Source: Hyphomicrobiales bacterium
Lineage (GTDB): Bacteria > Pseudomonadota > Alphaproteobacteria > Rhizobiales > Rhizobiaceae
DNA: 64,000 nt
Reading direction: 5' to 3'
Assembly (NCBI GenBank): GCA_900472395.1
Contig: UCHV01000016.1
Span: forward strand, 124,001 to 188,000
The position numbers were made by a program, and so were the translations under genes. Under the pieces are notes generated by a model. That model did no database searches. It was not told where the DNA came from and saw nothing but the letters and a program-made list of their open reading frames with translations. This document shows, piece after piece, positions 26,025 through 34,649 of the stretch (position 1 is the stretch's first letter; every line of letters starts with the position of its first letter).

Positions 26025-26425
26025 GCTCTAACGCCCCTTCGCACGAAGATGTACACGATGCGCATCACGCCCACAGCCACGGTCATGAGGCCAGCCACGG
26101 TTCGCTGAAAAGCTACGTGATCGGTTTCGTCCTCTCGGTCATCCTGACGGCGATCCCGTTCTGGCTGGTCATGGGTGAGGTCATCGAAAGCAAGGCCGCT
26201 CTGGTCGCTGCGATCATGATCCTCGGCGCCATCCAGATCGTTGTTCACATGGTGTATTTCCTGCACATGAACACCAAATCTGAAGGCGGCTGGACGATGA
26301 TGGCCCTGATCTTCACGATCGTCATCGTCGCCATCGCGCTGGCCGGTTCCCTGTGGGTCATGTACCACCTGAACACCAACATGATGCCGCAGATGTCGCC
26401 TGAGATGATGCGAAACCTGCCCTGA
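26021..26425 (+). CDS. cyoD: Quinol oxidase subunit IV
   Basis: This 134-residue protein has a His-rich N-terminus (HEDVHDAHHAHSHGHEASH) and three membrane helices (YVIGFVLSVILTAIPFWLV; ALVAAIMILGAIQIVVHMVYFLHM; LIFTIVIVAIALAGSLWVMYHL). CyoD assists copper-site assembly in subunit I; the His-rich leader may bind metal, which is my inference. It is the last gene before the operon terminator at 26442. Confidence 0.95.
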   Translation: MSSNAPSHEDVHDAHHAHSHGHEASHGSLKSYVIGFVLSVILTAIPFWLVMGEVIESKAALVAAIMILGAIQIVVHMVYFLHMNTKSEGGWTMMALIFTIVIVAIALAGSLWVMYHLNTNMMPQMSPEMMRNLP

Positions 26426-26441
26426 TCGGGCCAAGGTCTTC

Positions 26442-26470
26442 AAAGGGCGGCTTCGGCCGCCCTTTTCTTT
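26442..26470 (+). terminator. Terminator after cyoABCD
   Basis: AAAGGGCGG, loop CTTCG, then GCCGCCCTTTTCTTTT. The stable stem and T-rich tail lie 17 bp after cyoD and before SURF1, so SURF1 would need read-through or its own promoter. Confidence 0.85.
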
Positions 26471-26514
26471 TGATGCTGCGGCACATGCCGCCCACAGTTT
26501 ACGGCACCCCGTCC

Positions 26515-27273
26515 ATGTCTTCCGAAAATGCAAAACCGGCCGGCAAGGGCCGCATCATTCTGTTCCTCGCGATGCTGGTCGTCACCGCCGCAACCACTGC
26601 GCTCGGCGCATGGCAGGTGCAGCGATTGCTCTGGAAGCAGGATCTCATCGCCCGCGTCGATGCCCGCGTCCACGCGCAGCCGGTATCCCCTCCCCCGGCG
26701 TCGGCCGCCGTCAATGCCGCGGATGACGAATACAAACACGTCCGCGTCTCGGGCACCTACCTCAACGACAAGGAAACTTTCGTTCAGGCCGTAACGTCGC
26801 ATGGTCCTGGTTTCTGGGTCATCACCCCGCTCGTCACCGCCGATGGATCGCATATCCTGATCAATCGCGGCTTCGTGGCCCCCGACCGTCGTGATCCGGC
26901 AAAACGGGCCGAAGGTCAGGTGCAAGGTGAAACGGTAGTAACCGGCCTTTTGCGGATGACGGAGCCAGGTGGTGGTTTCCTGCGTGAAAACGATGCCGCC
27001 AACGACCGCTGGTATTCCCGCGATGTGGCAGCCATCTCTGCCGCCCGCGGCACTGCGCCGGCAGCGCCCTATTTCATCGATGCCGAGGCCAACCCCGCCT
27101 TGCCGGCCGCCCCCGTCGGTGGCCTGACCGTTATAAAATTCCCCAACAACCACGCATCCTACATCTTCACGTGGTTCTCGCTTGCCCTCATGTCAGCCGC
27201 CGCCGCCTTTTACGTGCTGCGCGGTCGCTGGCCGTTCATGCGCGCGAAAAACCGCAACGAAACGGAAGCCTGA
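26515..27273 (+). CDS. SURF1-family oxidase assembly factor
   Basis: SURF1 proteins place haem in subunit I of haem-copper oxidases. The 252-residue protein has the expected two-helix layout: N-terminal IILFLAMLVVTAATTALGAWQVQRL with the conserved GxWQ core, a periplasmic domain (HVRVSGTYL, LINRGFVAPDRRDP), and C-terminal YIFTWFSLALMSAAAAFYVLRGRW. The start is unsure (no clear Shine-Dalgarno; further ATG codons lie upstream); I use MSSENAK at 26515. Its position right after cyoABCD parallels Paracoccus, where a dedicated Surf1 serves the quinol oxidase. No cyoE (haem O synthase) is in this operon. Confidence 0.92.
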   Translation: MSSENAKPAGKGRIILFLAMLVVTAATTALGAWQVQRLLWKQDLIARVDARVHAQPVSPPPASAAVNAADDEYKHVRVSGTYLNDKETFVQAVTSHGPGFWVITPLVTADGSHILINRGFVAPDRRDPAKRAEGQVQGETVVTGLLRMTEPGGGFLRENDAANDRWYSRDVAAISAARGTAPAAPYFIDAEANPALPAAPVGGLTVIKFPNNHASYIFTWFSLALMSAAAAFYVLRGRWPFMRAKNRNETEA

Positions 27274-27479
27274 AACGACGAAGGGCGCTCACCCTTTCGG
27301 GGAGCGCCCTTGGCCCTTACCCGGACAGCTTCGAAAACGATCGCTGCAACGCATGACGCGCGGGCGGTATCGCAGAAAGCCATCGGAACGGGTGGTAGGC
27401 CTTAGATGCGCATAGTCCGCATCGTTTTCAAGAGGTCGCTGATAAATCCCCGACCGGCAGCCATAACTGCGCCGAACTT

Positions 27480-28424
27480 CTATTGAAGCCGGTAATTGCG
27501 CCAGGCGCCGGGTGTCATCCCAGTCTGGCGCGTAAAGGCATGCGAAAGGTGGCTCTGATCGGTAAAGCCGCAGCGGTGCGCAACCGTCTGCAAACTGAGC
27601 GAACGTTGCGCCAGCAGCTCCTTTGCAAGATCGATGCGCAGTTGCAGCACCCACTGGTATGGCGTGTAACCCGTTGCCTCGCGAAACCCGACGGATAGCT
27701 GCCGTGCCGAAACGCCCGCAGCCTTCGCGATCTGGGTTACCGACAGGTTCTCGTGCAGATTTTCGAGAACGAAATCCTTTGCTGCCTGCACCTGAACTTT
27801 CGACAGAAGTGTCGGTGGGGGCCTCAGGGCTTCCGCCATGCCCGGCAGGTAGCCGTAGTCCTGCAGGAGATGCGTGCAGAGCGCGATGGCCATATGCCGG
27901 AGCGTCGCGGTCGACGCAAGATCCGCACGTTCGAACAGCGGCAAAAGCGCCTGCCCCATATGACCGATGACCGCATCCGCCTCGCCACGCCGGCAATGAA
28001 GGCCACATGCAGTCAGGTCGCTCGACAGGTCGCCAAGCTCGTCGATCAATTCGTAGGGAATAACGAAGGCGAGCGAATCCAGCCTCGAAAGCAGCATGAT
28101 CGACACACCGTCCTTCAGATCGACAAGGCAGATGGAACCGCGCGGATAGAGGCGCATCCGCGTGAGCGATCCATCGGCGCGAATATCGCAATGGCTGACG
28201 TCGTTCAGATAAAGCATCAGGAAATAGGCGTTTTCGGCAGGCAGACGTGCGGGCACAGGCACACCGCCCATCACATCCTTCGTCAACCGCGTTACGGAAA
28301 AGCCTGCACTTTTTACGGGAACAGCCGTTAGACACGGAGCACCTGCCACACCGAAACTGCGGCCGACCTGCTCATTATCGTAAACGAGTGATTCCAATGA
28401 CTTCACGAAAAATCCCTTGAGCAT
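27480..28424 (-). CDS. AraC-family transcriptional regulator
   Basis: This 314-residue protein has an N-terminal effector domain of the AraC-binding-like type (to about residue 195) and a C-terminal double helix-turn-helix with LSVTQIAKAAGVSARQLSVGFRE and LSLQTVAHRCGFTDQSHLSHAFTRQTGMTPGAWR, the latter being the classic AraC signature. The target is unknown. It stands alone, convergent with SURF1. The 5' region to 28770 is gene-free and AT-rich near 28500-28540 (many A/T runs), a likely place for its promoter. Confidence 0.9.
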   Translation of the reverse strand: MLKGFFVKSLESLVYDNEQVGRSFGVAGAPCLTAVPVKSAGFSVTRLTKDVMGGVPVPARLPAENAYFLMLYLNDVSHCDIRADGSLTRMRLYPRGSICLVDLKDGVSIMLLSRLDSLAFVIPYELIDELGDLSSDLTACGLHCRRGEADAVIGHMGQALLPLFERADLASTATLRHMAIALCTHLLQDYGYLPGMAEALRPPPTLLSKVQVQAAKDFVLENLHENLSVTQIAKAAGVSARQLSVGFREATGYTPYQWVLQLRIDLAKELLAQRSLSLQTVAHRCGFTDQSHLSHAFTRQTGMTPGAWRNYRLQ

Positions 28425-28770
28425 GCGCCAACCGGATGGGCGGAACTGTCAAAACATAAAGCAGGGCCGCCCTGCGCGCAACTGTCTAAAAAACACTCAA
28501 TAATTGTGCAAATGAATAATAAATGGGACTATAATTTAGCGTTTCTCAAATGCGCGCCGTCCGCGCACAGTCCGGATGACTGGAAACCTCGTCACCATGA
28601 CATGTTTGTACGCCCCGCCTCCATGCGCATCCGCTGCGGGCGATAAAAAATGACTATATTTCGGGCAGCGGAGCGCGGTCACCCGAACATAAAAAAGGGA
28701 GGGCCACATCGCGGCCCTCCCCCATCTTGTTCATTCGCGCCGGCCGACCTTTGGCAGGCCTGCATGAAAA
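28425..28770. other. 346-bp gene-free region between AraC regulator and chemoreceptor
   Basis: It holds the probable AraC-gene promoter region (AT-rich, around 28490-28545) and, at its right end, the chemoreceptor terminator described separately. No ORF with coding character was found in it. Confidence 0.5.
28691..28722 (-). terminator. Terminator of the chemoreceptor gene
   Basis: Read on the minus strand: GGGAGGGCC, loop, GGCCCTCCC, then TTTTTT. It lies 48 bp after the stop at 28771. Confidence 0.9.
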
Positions 28771-30693
28771 TCAGAATTCCGTCCAGTTCTGCTCCACTGC
28801 AACGGCGGCGTTGCCGTTGAAGGCGCCCGTCAACTTGCGCACCATCGTGCGAGCGGGTGAGGCAACCGGTGCATCTTCCCTGCGGGCAACGCGAGCAAGC
28901 TGCGCCTCGCCCAGCCTGAACTGCGCCAGAAGCTCGTTCAGCGAAGCCACTTCACGGGCAAGACCGTGGCTGGCGGCGGTTTGTTCTTCCACCATGGCCG
29001 CGTTCTTCTGCGTTTCCTGGTCCATCGAGTTGACGGCAGTGTTGATCTGCTGGAGACCGGTGGACTGTTCCTGCGCGCTTTCGACGATCGCCGCTACGTG
29101 ACGATTGATCTCCTGCACCTCGACCACGATCTTTTCCAGCGCCTTGCCGGTCGCGCCGACGAGATCGACACCTTCCTGCACCTGCTCGTTGGAGGTGGTG
29201 ATCAGGGTCTTGATCTCCTTGGCCGCATTGGCGGAGCGCTGCGCCAGTTCACGCACTTCCTGGGCAACAACCGCAAAGCCCTTGCCGGCTTCACCCGCAC
29301 GCGCCGCTTCCACACCGGCGTTGAGCGCCAGCAGGTTGGTCTGGAAGGCGATATCGTCGATGACGCCGATGATATTGCCGATCTCGCCCGAGGACTGCTC
29401 GATCTTCTCCATGGCGATGACGGCGCGGCGCACCACTTCTCCGGATTGCTCGGCTTCCTGGCGGGTGCGCGAAACCAGCGCCCCTGCTTCCTGCGCACGC
29501 TTGGTGCTGTCCTTCACCGTGGTGGTGATCTCTTCCAGAGCGGCGGCGGTTTCCTCGACGGCGGCAGCCTGCTGTTCCGTGCGCTTTGCAAGATCGTCTG
29601 CGGCAGACTTGATCTCGTTGGCGCCGGCATCGATGCCACGGGCATTGTTGGCAACGCTCTTCAAGGCATCCTGCAACTTCGCGGCGGACGCGTTGAAGTC
29701 GTTGCGAACGCCATCCAGCGACGCAGCAAAACCATGGTCGATGCGATAGGCGACATTACCATCCGACAACTGCGACAGACCGGTGGCGAGATTGTCGACC
29801 GCAAACTTGACGTCGGCGGCTTCCTTGGCCTTGGCGGCTTCACGCTCGAGGCGTTCGCTTTCCGACAGGCTGCGGTTGGCGGCGGCTTCCTTTTCGAGAT
29901 TGATGCGCTCGATGGCATTGTCGCGGAAGACGGCAACGGCTTCGGCCATCTGGCCGACTTCATCCTTGCGTTCCATGCCCGGAACCGCACTGGCGGTCTC
30001 ACCCGATGCAAGCGAGATCATCCGTGCCCGCAGATGGTCGATGGGGCCGGAAATACCGCGCGAGGCCACGAAAAGCGAAGCGGCAATGGCGGCGGCGAAG
30101 ATGACGCCGAGACCGGCAAGCAGAGTCGTGATGGTATTGCTGACCGAACCGGTAATCGCATCGGCCTCGGCGATGACCGCCTTGGTATTGGCAATGTTCC
30201 AGTCGCGCAGGTCGTCACGCAGCTTGCCGATTTCCGGGTCGATGCCGGCGAGGACGCCCTTGGCATCGCCAAGCTTGCCGTCGTTGATCAAAGCAACGGC
30301 CTTGTCGGTCTCCACGGTGATTGCCCTGGCGCGATTCTCGAAAACGCTCAGCACATCCGCCTGTTCGGGAATGAGTTTCTTGGCACTGGCAAATCGCGCG
30401 AATACGGCACCCTTGCCGCTCTCGTAATTCTTGGCGACATAGGCGCGGAAATCGGCGCTCTGGTCGTATGTCATCAGCTGATAGGCGCTGTAAGCGACCG
30501 AATTCACGGAAGTTGCAGCACGGGAAACATCGGTCGCTGCGACGTTATCCCTTGAAATAAATGAATGATATCGATCGTCGGAACTGCTGTAGCTGACCGC
30601 GAGAACGCCCACGCCCGCGATGCCGAGGACACAGATGGGCAGGATCAGGGACAGTATTTTCGTGCGTATTTTTGCATTGGCAAGAAATGTCAT
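28771..30693 (-). CDS. Methyl-accepting chemotaxis protein
   Basis: This 640-residue receptor has membrane helix 1 (ILSLILPICVLGIAGVGVLAVSY), a periplasmic helical sensor domain of about 150 residues (four-helix-bundle type), membrane helix 2 (TTLLAGLGVIFAAAIAASLFVA), HAMP (GPIDHLRARMISLASGE), a long helical linker and the cytoplasmic signalling domain whose hairpin tip reads EVRELAQRSANAAKEIKTLI. The C-terminus ends NWTEF, similar to the NWETF pentapeptide that docks CheR/CheB. I start at the ATG at 30693; the open frame upstream is not receptor-like. The ligand is unknown. Confidence 0.95.
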   Translation of the reverse strand: MTFLANAKIRTKILSLILPICVLGIAGVGVLAVSYSSSDDRYHSFISRDNVAATDVSRAATSVNSVAYSAYQLMTYDQSADFRAYVAKNYESGKGAVFARFASAKKLIPEQADVLSVFENRARAITVETDKAVALINDGKLGDAKGVLAGIDPEIGKLRDDLRDWNIANTKAVIAEADAITGSVSNTITTLLAGLGVIFAAAIAASLFVASRGISGPIDHLRARMISLASGETASAVPGMERKDEVGQMAEAVAVFRDNAIERINLEKEAAANRSLSESERLEREAAKAKEAADVKFAVDNLATGLSQLSDGNVAYRIDHGFAASLDGVRNDFNASAAKLQDALKSVANNARGIDAGANEIKSAADDLAKRTEQQAAAVEETAAALEEITTTVKDSTKRAQEAGALVSRTRQEAEQSGEVVRRAVIAMEKIEQSSGEIGNIIGVIDDIAFQTNLLALNAGVEAARAGEAGKGFAVVAQEVRELAQRSANAAKEIKTLITTSNEQVQEGVDLVGATGKALEKIVVEVQEINRHVAAIVESAQEQSTGLQQINTAVNSMDQETQKNAAMVEEQTAASHGLAREVASLNELLAQFRLGEAQLARVARREDAPVASPARTMVRKLTGAFNGNAAVAVEQNWTEF

Positions 30694-30943
30694 TGGACAC
30701 CATGATGCGGGCAAGCCCCGCGACGCCGCACGGAAACTCACAAGGTCAAAAGATTTTTGGGCAGAACATCGCGCTGAAACAAGCCGATCATCGGCTCGCC
30801 GCAGAAGCTATAAGCAAGATGATTAATCGGTGTTTAAATCAGATTCAAAACAACTCAATTTTGTTGAATCACTGATGATTTTTCCTGCAAAAAGCACTTA
30901 ATGCGATAATGAAACAATTGAAAAGCATCAATAAGGTGTATTT

Positions 30944-31822
30944 TTACCACCTGACGTCGGGAAATGCGTTCAACGGCAGCTTGAGATAGCACCGGCCATC
31001 GTCCTCCGGCGCGGGCAGTGCCCCGGCGTTGAGGTTAACCTGCAGGGCATGCAGCAGCAGTTTCGGAAAAGGCAAAGTGGCATCCCGCTCCTTGCGAGAG
31101 GCGATGAAATCGGTGCCCGTTCCCTGCAGATGGATATTTTTCGTCTTCTGCTCGGCCACCGTGCTTTCCCAAAGCGGCTGGCGGCCGTCGGGACAGTAGT
31201 CATGGCCCGTAAACAGCCGCGTGTCGTCCGGCAGGGAAACGATTTTTTCGATCGACGCCCAAAGCGCCTCGGCGCTGCCACCAGGAAAATCGGCGCGGGC
31301 CGATCCGCTGTCCGGCATGAAAAGCGTATCGTGGATGAAGGCGGCATCGCCGACAAGATAGGTGATCGAGGCAAGCGTATGGCCCGGAGAATGGATGACC
31401 TCGGCCTGCATTTCGCCGATGGTGAACCGGTCGCCATCGTTAAACAACCGGTCCCATTGCGATCCGTCGCAGGCGAGGTCGGGCATGTTGTAGAGCTTGC
31501 GCCAGAGCGCCTGCACCTTGACCACGTCCGCACCGATAGCGGTCGGCGCACCCGTCCTGGCTTTCAGATAGGTTGCAGCGGAAAAATGGTCGGCATGCGG
31601 ATGCGTGTCGAGGATCCATTCAAGCGACAGGTTTTCCTGATCGATATAGGCAAGGATGGCATCGGCATGGCGTGTGGCGGTAGAGCCGGATTTTTCGTCA
31701 TAATCGAGAACGGGGTCGATGATGGCGCAGGCTCGCGTTTTCGGATCGGCAACCACATACTGGATGCTGCCGGTACGCTCGTCGTAAAACCCTTTGACCA
31801 GCGGGTGTGCCGGAACCGTCAT
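30944..31822 (-). CDS. Metallo-beta-lactamase-fold protein, ETHE1/Blh persulfide dioxygenase-like
   Basis: This 292-residue protein has the motif THPHADH (HxHxDH), the later ligand in HSPGHTLAS, DTLFMPDSGSARADFPGG and GHDYCPDGR. The D-x-G-x-R-D-F-P pattern is that of the ETHE1/Blh branch, which oxidises glutathione persulfide, rather than of glyoxalase II. The start at 31822 has AAAGG 7 nt upstream; in-frame ATGs at 31828 and 31837 are alternatives. A BigR-type repressor, often next to such genes in rhizobia, is not present here. Cytoplasmic. Confidence 0.88.
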   Translation of the reverse strand: MTVPAHPLVKGFYDERTGSIQYVVADPKTRACAIIDPVLDYDEKSGSTATRHADAILAYIDQENLSLEWILDTHPHADHFSAATYLKARTGAPTAIGADVVKVQALWRKLYNMPDLACDGSQWDRLFNDGDRFTIGEMQAEVIHSPGHTLASITYLVGDAAFIHDTLFMPDSGSARADFPGGSAEALWASIEKIVSLPDDTRLFTGHDYCPDGRQPLWESTVAEQKTKNIHLQGTGTDFIASRKERDATLPFPKLLLHALQVNLNAGALPAPEDDGRCYLKLPLNAFPDVRW

Positions 31823-31898
31823 GCGCATGCCTTTCATTCTTTTCGCAATATCCCTAGCCGATTGGCCGGAAAACCGGAACCAGACTCTGCGCAAACGC

Positions 31899-31927
31899 AA
31901 AAAAGGCCCCGACAAGCAGGGCCTTTC
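31899..31927 (-). terminator. Terminator of mqo
   Basis: On the minus strand: AAAGGCCC, loop TGCTTGTC, GGGGCCTTTTTTG. It begins about 20 bp after the mqo stop. Confidence 0.88.
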
Positions 31928-31947
31928 GCATTCATTCGTGACAACAA

Positions 31948-33651
31948 TTAGAGGGCGAGGCCCGGAGCCATCTTGACCTCTCCGGCGGGTGCGGCCGATT
32001 TGCCGTAGGCTGCCGGATCCATGGCCGGCGACGCGATGGCGAGCTGCAGGCGCTCTTCGGTTGCCGCCCATTCCTTGGCCAGCATTTCGGCCTGCTCGTT
32101 GAGCTTCAGGCCGTAGCTCGGCACGATGGCATGAACGCGCTCCTGCCATTCCGGCGTCTTGAGCTTTTCGCCAAACACCTTCTTCAGAACGTCGAGCATG
32201 ATCGGGGCGGCGGTGGAAGCACCCGGCGAAGCGCCGAGCAGAGCCGCGATCGTGCCATCCTTGGCTGCCACGATTTCCGTGCCAAGCTTCAGCACGCCAC
32301 CCTTTTCAGCGTCGCGCTTGATGATCTGCACACGCTGGCCGGCCTGCCAGAAGCGCCAGTCTTCGGCCTTGGCGTTCGGGAAATATTTCTGCAGCTCGGC
32401 CAGACGATCGTCATCCGACATCATCAGCTGGCCAGCGAGATACTGGACGAGACCGAACTCGTCGGCACCGACCTTCAGCATCGGCCAGATATTGTCGAGC
32501 GTGACGGTGGAAGGCAGGTCGAACAGCGAGCCGTCCTTCAGGAACTTGGTCGAGAAGGTGGCAAACGGTCCGAACAGGATGACGCGCTTGCCATCGAGAA
32601 CGCGGGTATCGAGATGCGGAACCGACATCGGCGGTGCGCCGACTTCCGCCTGACCATAAGCCTTGGCAAGATGCAGATCGGCAATCGACGGGTTTTCGCA
32701 GACGAGGAAGGAGCCGCCGACCGGGAAGCCGGCATAATCGTCACCTTCCGGAATACCGGACATCTGCAACAGCGGCAGGGCGCCACCGCCGGCACCGAGG
32801 AAGACGAACTTGGCCTTCACGGTGGTGGAGGAACCGTCCTTGGTGTTGCTGTAGCTGACGCTCCACGTGCCGTCTTCGTTCTTGACGATATCTTCGACCT
32901 CGGAGGAGGTGCGCAGCGTGAAGGTCTGCTGGCTCTTCAGGTAGGCAACGTACTGGCGGGTGATCTCACCGAAATTGACGTCGGTGCCGAGCGGGCTCCA
33001 TGTCGCGGCCAGCTTCTGGTTCGGATCGCGTCCTTCCATCATGATCGGCACCCATTTGGCGATCTGTGCATGGTCGGTGGAGAACTGCATGCCGGCAAAC
33101 AGCGGGCTTGCCTTCAGTGCTTCATAACGCTTGGCAAGGAATTCAGTGTTCTTGTCACCCCAGACGAAGCTCATGTGCGGGGTCGAGTTGATGAACGAAC
33201 GCGGGTTCTTCAGAACGCCCATATCGATCTGATGCGCCAGAAACTGGCGGGTGATCTGGAAGGCTTCGTTGATCTCGATTGCCTTCGTGATGTTGACGTT
33301 GCCCTTGGCGTCCATCGGCGAATAGTTGAGTTCGGCGAGTGCCGAGTGGCCGGTGCCGGCATTGTTCCAGCCGTTGGAACTTTCCATCGCCACGTCGTCG
33401 AGACGCTCGATCATTTCGATCTTCCAGGTCGGCTCAAGCTGCGACAACAGAACGCCGAGCGTCGCGCTCATGATGCCGCCGCCGATCAGAAGCACATCCA
33501 CCGTGCCGTCGGAACTCTGGCTCTGTGCCCAGGAAGGCATGGCGCTGACACCGATTGCTGCGGCGCCGGTTGCGGCCGAGCCCAGCAACTGGCGGCGGCT
33601 CAGGTTGAGGCTACCGGTGGAGGTTTCGATCTTGTTGTTCTTGGAAGGCAT
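31948..33651 (-). CDS. mqo: Malate:quinone oxidoreductase with Tat signal
   Basis: Mqo oxidises malate to oxaloacetate and reduces membrane quinone. The 567-residue protein has the FAD loop [15 protein letters not shown], then [39 protein letters not shown] and the C-terminal [17 protein letters not shown], all hallmarks of the family. Before this is an unusual N-terminus with a twin-arginine motif ([17 protein letters not shown] ... PSWAQS), predicting export or membrane anchoring through Tat, whereas typical Mqo is cytoplasmic and peripheral. GAGG five bases before the ATG at 33651 supports the start. It would feed electrons to quinol oxidases such as the cyo complex encoded 8 kb away. Confidence 0.95.
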   Translation of the reverse strand: MPSKNNKIETSTGSLNLSRRQLLGSAATGAAAIGVSAMPSWAQSQSSDGTVDVLLIGGGIMSATLGVLLSQLEPTWKIEMIERLDDVAMESSNGWNNAGTGHSALAELNYSPMDAKGNVNITKAIEINEAFQITRQFLAHQIDMGVLKNPRSFINSTPHMSFVWGDKNTEFLAKRYEALKASPLFAGMQFSTDHAQIAKWVPIMMEGRDPNQKLAATWSPLGTDVNFGEITRQYVAYLKSQQTFTLRTSSEVEDIVKNEDGTWSVSYSNTKDGSSTTVKAKFVFLGAGGGALPLLQMSGIPEGDDYAGFPVGGSFLVCENPSIADLHLAKAYGQAEVGAPPMSVPHLDTRVLDGKRVILFGPFATFSTKFLKDGSLFDLPSTVTLDNIWPMLKVGADEFGLVQYLAGQLMMSDDDRLAELQKYFPNAKAEDWRFWQAGQRVQIIKRDAEKGGVLKLGTEIVAAKDGTIAALLGASPGASTAAPIMLDVLKKVFGEKLKTPEWQERVHAIVPSYGLKLNEQAEMLAKEWAATEERLQLAIASPAMDPAAYGKSAAPAGEVKMAPGLAL

Positions 33652-33971
33652 ATGCACCTCGGTCTTGTTACACCGCCCGGCTGAACCTTTTGGCAGGATG
33701 CTGAAGCGGCATGTGGGCGCGCGACGTCTTGTCGCGCAGTGGTTGGCGCGGTTTGCGCCTTCAAATTGACAAACGCCATTAAATTGGAATTTAAGAAACA
33801 CTGCAGAAGCCGGCACCGGAATGGATTCCAATTGCCGCAGATCGGGAGTAAACACCCGCACCTGCGCCCTTTGCCGGCAGGCGATGGACAAACCGCCGGG
33901 CGATCAAGGGCGCGCTGACGACGGAACTGGACGGCACGGATGGCGTCACAAACGGAAGCCGGGAAAATGCC
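33652..33971. other. 320-bp divergent region between mqo and the response regulator
   Basis: No gene seen. A hairpin GCGCGAC/GTCGCGC (33719-33737, loop GTCTT) lies in the mqo leader region, and TTGACA at 33766-33771 faces the response regulator without a good -10. No further features recognised. Confidence 0.4.
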
Positions 33972-34649
33972 ATGACAAAGGTCGTTCTGATCGAAGACGA
34001 TGAAGACACCGCACAGGATATCTGCGCCGAGTTGCGTGAGTCCGGTTACATCGTCGATTGGGCCTCGGATGGCCTGACCGGACTTGAGCGCGCCTGCGCC
34101 GCCGACGCCGATGTGGTGATCGTCGATCGTATGTTGCCCGGCATGGATGGCCTCGCCGTCATCGATACGCTGCGCCGGGAAAAGATCCGCACGCCCGTTC
34201 TCGTGTTGAGCGCGCTCGGCGCCGTCAACGATCGCGTCAAAGGCCTTCGCGCCGGCGGCGACGATTATCTGACGAAACCTTTTGCGGTTCTCGAACTTGT
34301 CGCCCGCATCGAAGCGCTGCTGCGCCGTCCGGCAGACACATCGGCGAAAACCCTGCGGATCGGCCCACTCGAAATCGACCTCATCGAACGCAGGGCCAAT
34401 CGTGCCGGACGCGAAATCGAACTTCTGCCGCGCGAATACAAGCTGCTCGAATACATGATGCGCCACTGCGAGCAGCTGCTGACCCGGGCCATGCTGTTCG
34501 AGGAAGTCTGGAAATACAAGTTCGTGCCGGATTCCAACCTCGTGGATGTCCATATGGGCCGTCTGCGCCGCAAGGTCGACGGTTCGGGCGAGGCACCGAT
34601 GATTTCCAATATCCGTGGAGAAGGTTTTGTTCTTCGCGCGCCTGATTGA
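33972..34649 (+). CDS. OmpR-family response regulator
   Basis: This 225-residue protein has a receiver domain (acidic pair in IEDDED, phosphoacceptor D52 in VIVDRMLPGMDG, Lys in LTKPF) and a winged-helix DNA-binding domain (LLPREYKLLEYMMRH, DVHMGRLRRKVD). It controls transcription after phosphorylation by the kinase encoded next, whose frame overlaps its 3' end by 35 bp. Input and regulon are unknown. Confidence 0.94.
   Translation: MTKVVLIEDDEDTAQDICAELRESGYIVDWASDGLTGLERACAADADVVIVDRMLPGMDGLAVIDTLRREKIRTPVLVLSALGAVNDRVKGLRAGGDDYLTKPFAVLELVARIEALLRRPADTSAKTLRIGPLEIDLIERRANRAGREIELLPREYKLLEYMMRHCEQLLTRAMLFEEVWKYKFVPDSNLVDVHMGRLRRKVDGSGEAPMISNIRGEGFVLRAPD

Noticed and set aside
27284..27311. 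GGGCGCTC/GAGCGCCC hairpin after SURF1 as a terminator
   Set aside because: The stem is good but no T tract follows on either strand; kept out of the feature list as unproven.
28966..30555. 529-codon plus-strand open frame
   Set aside because: Shadow of the chemoreceptor signalling and HAMP domains; Gly/Arg/Asp-rich with no recognisable domain.
30782..30796. AGCCGATCATCGGCT palindrome upstream of the chemoreceptor
   Set aside because: Too far from the start and without any promoter or T tract; short GC-rich dyads of this kind arise by chance.
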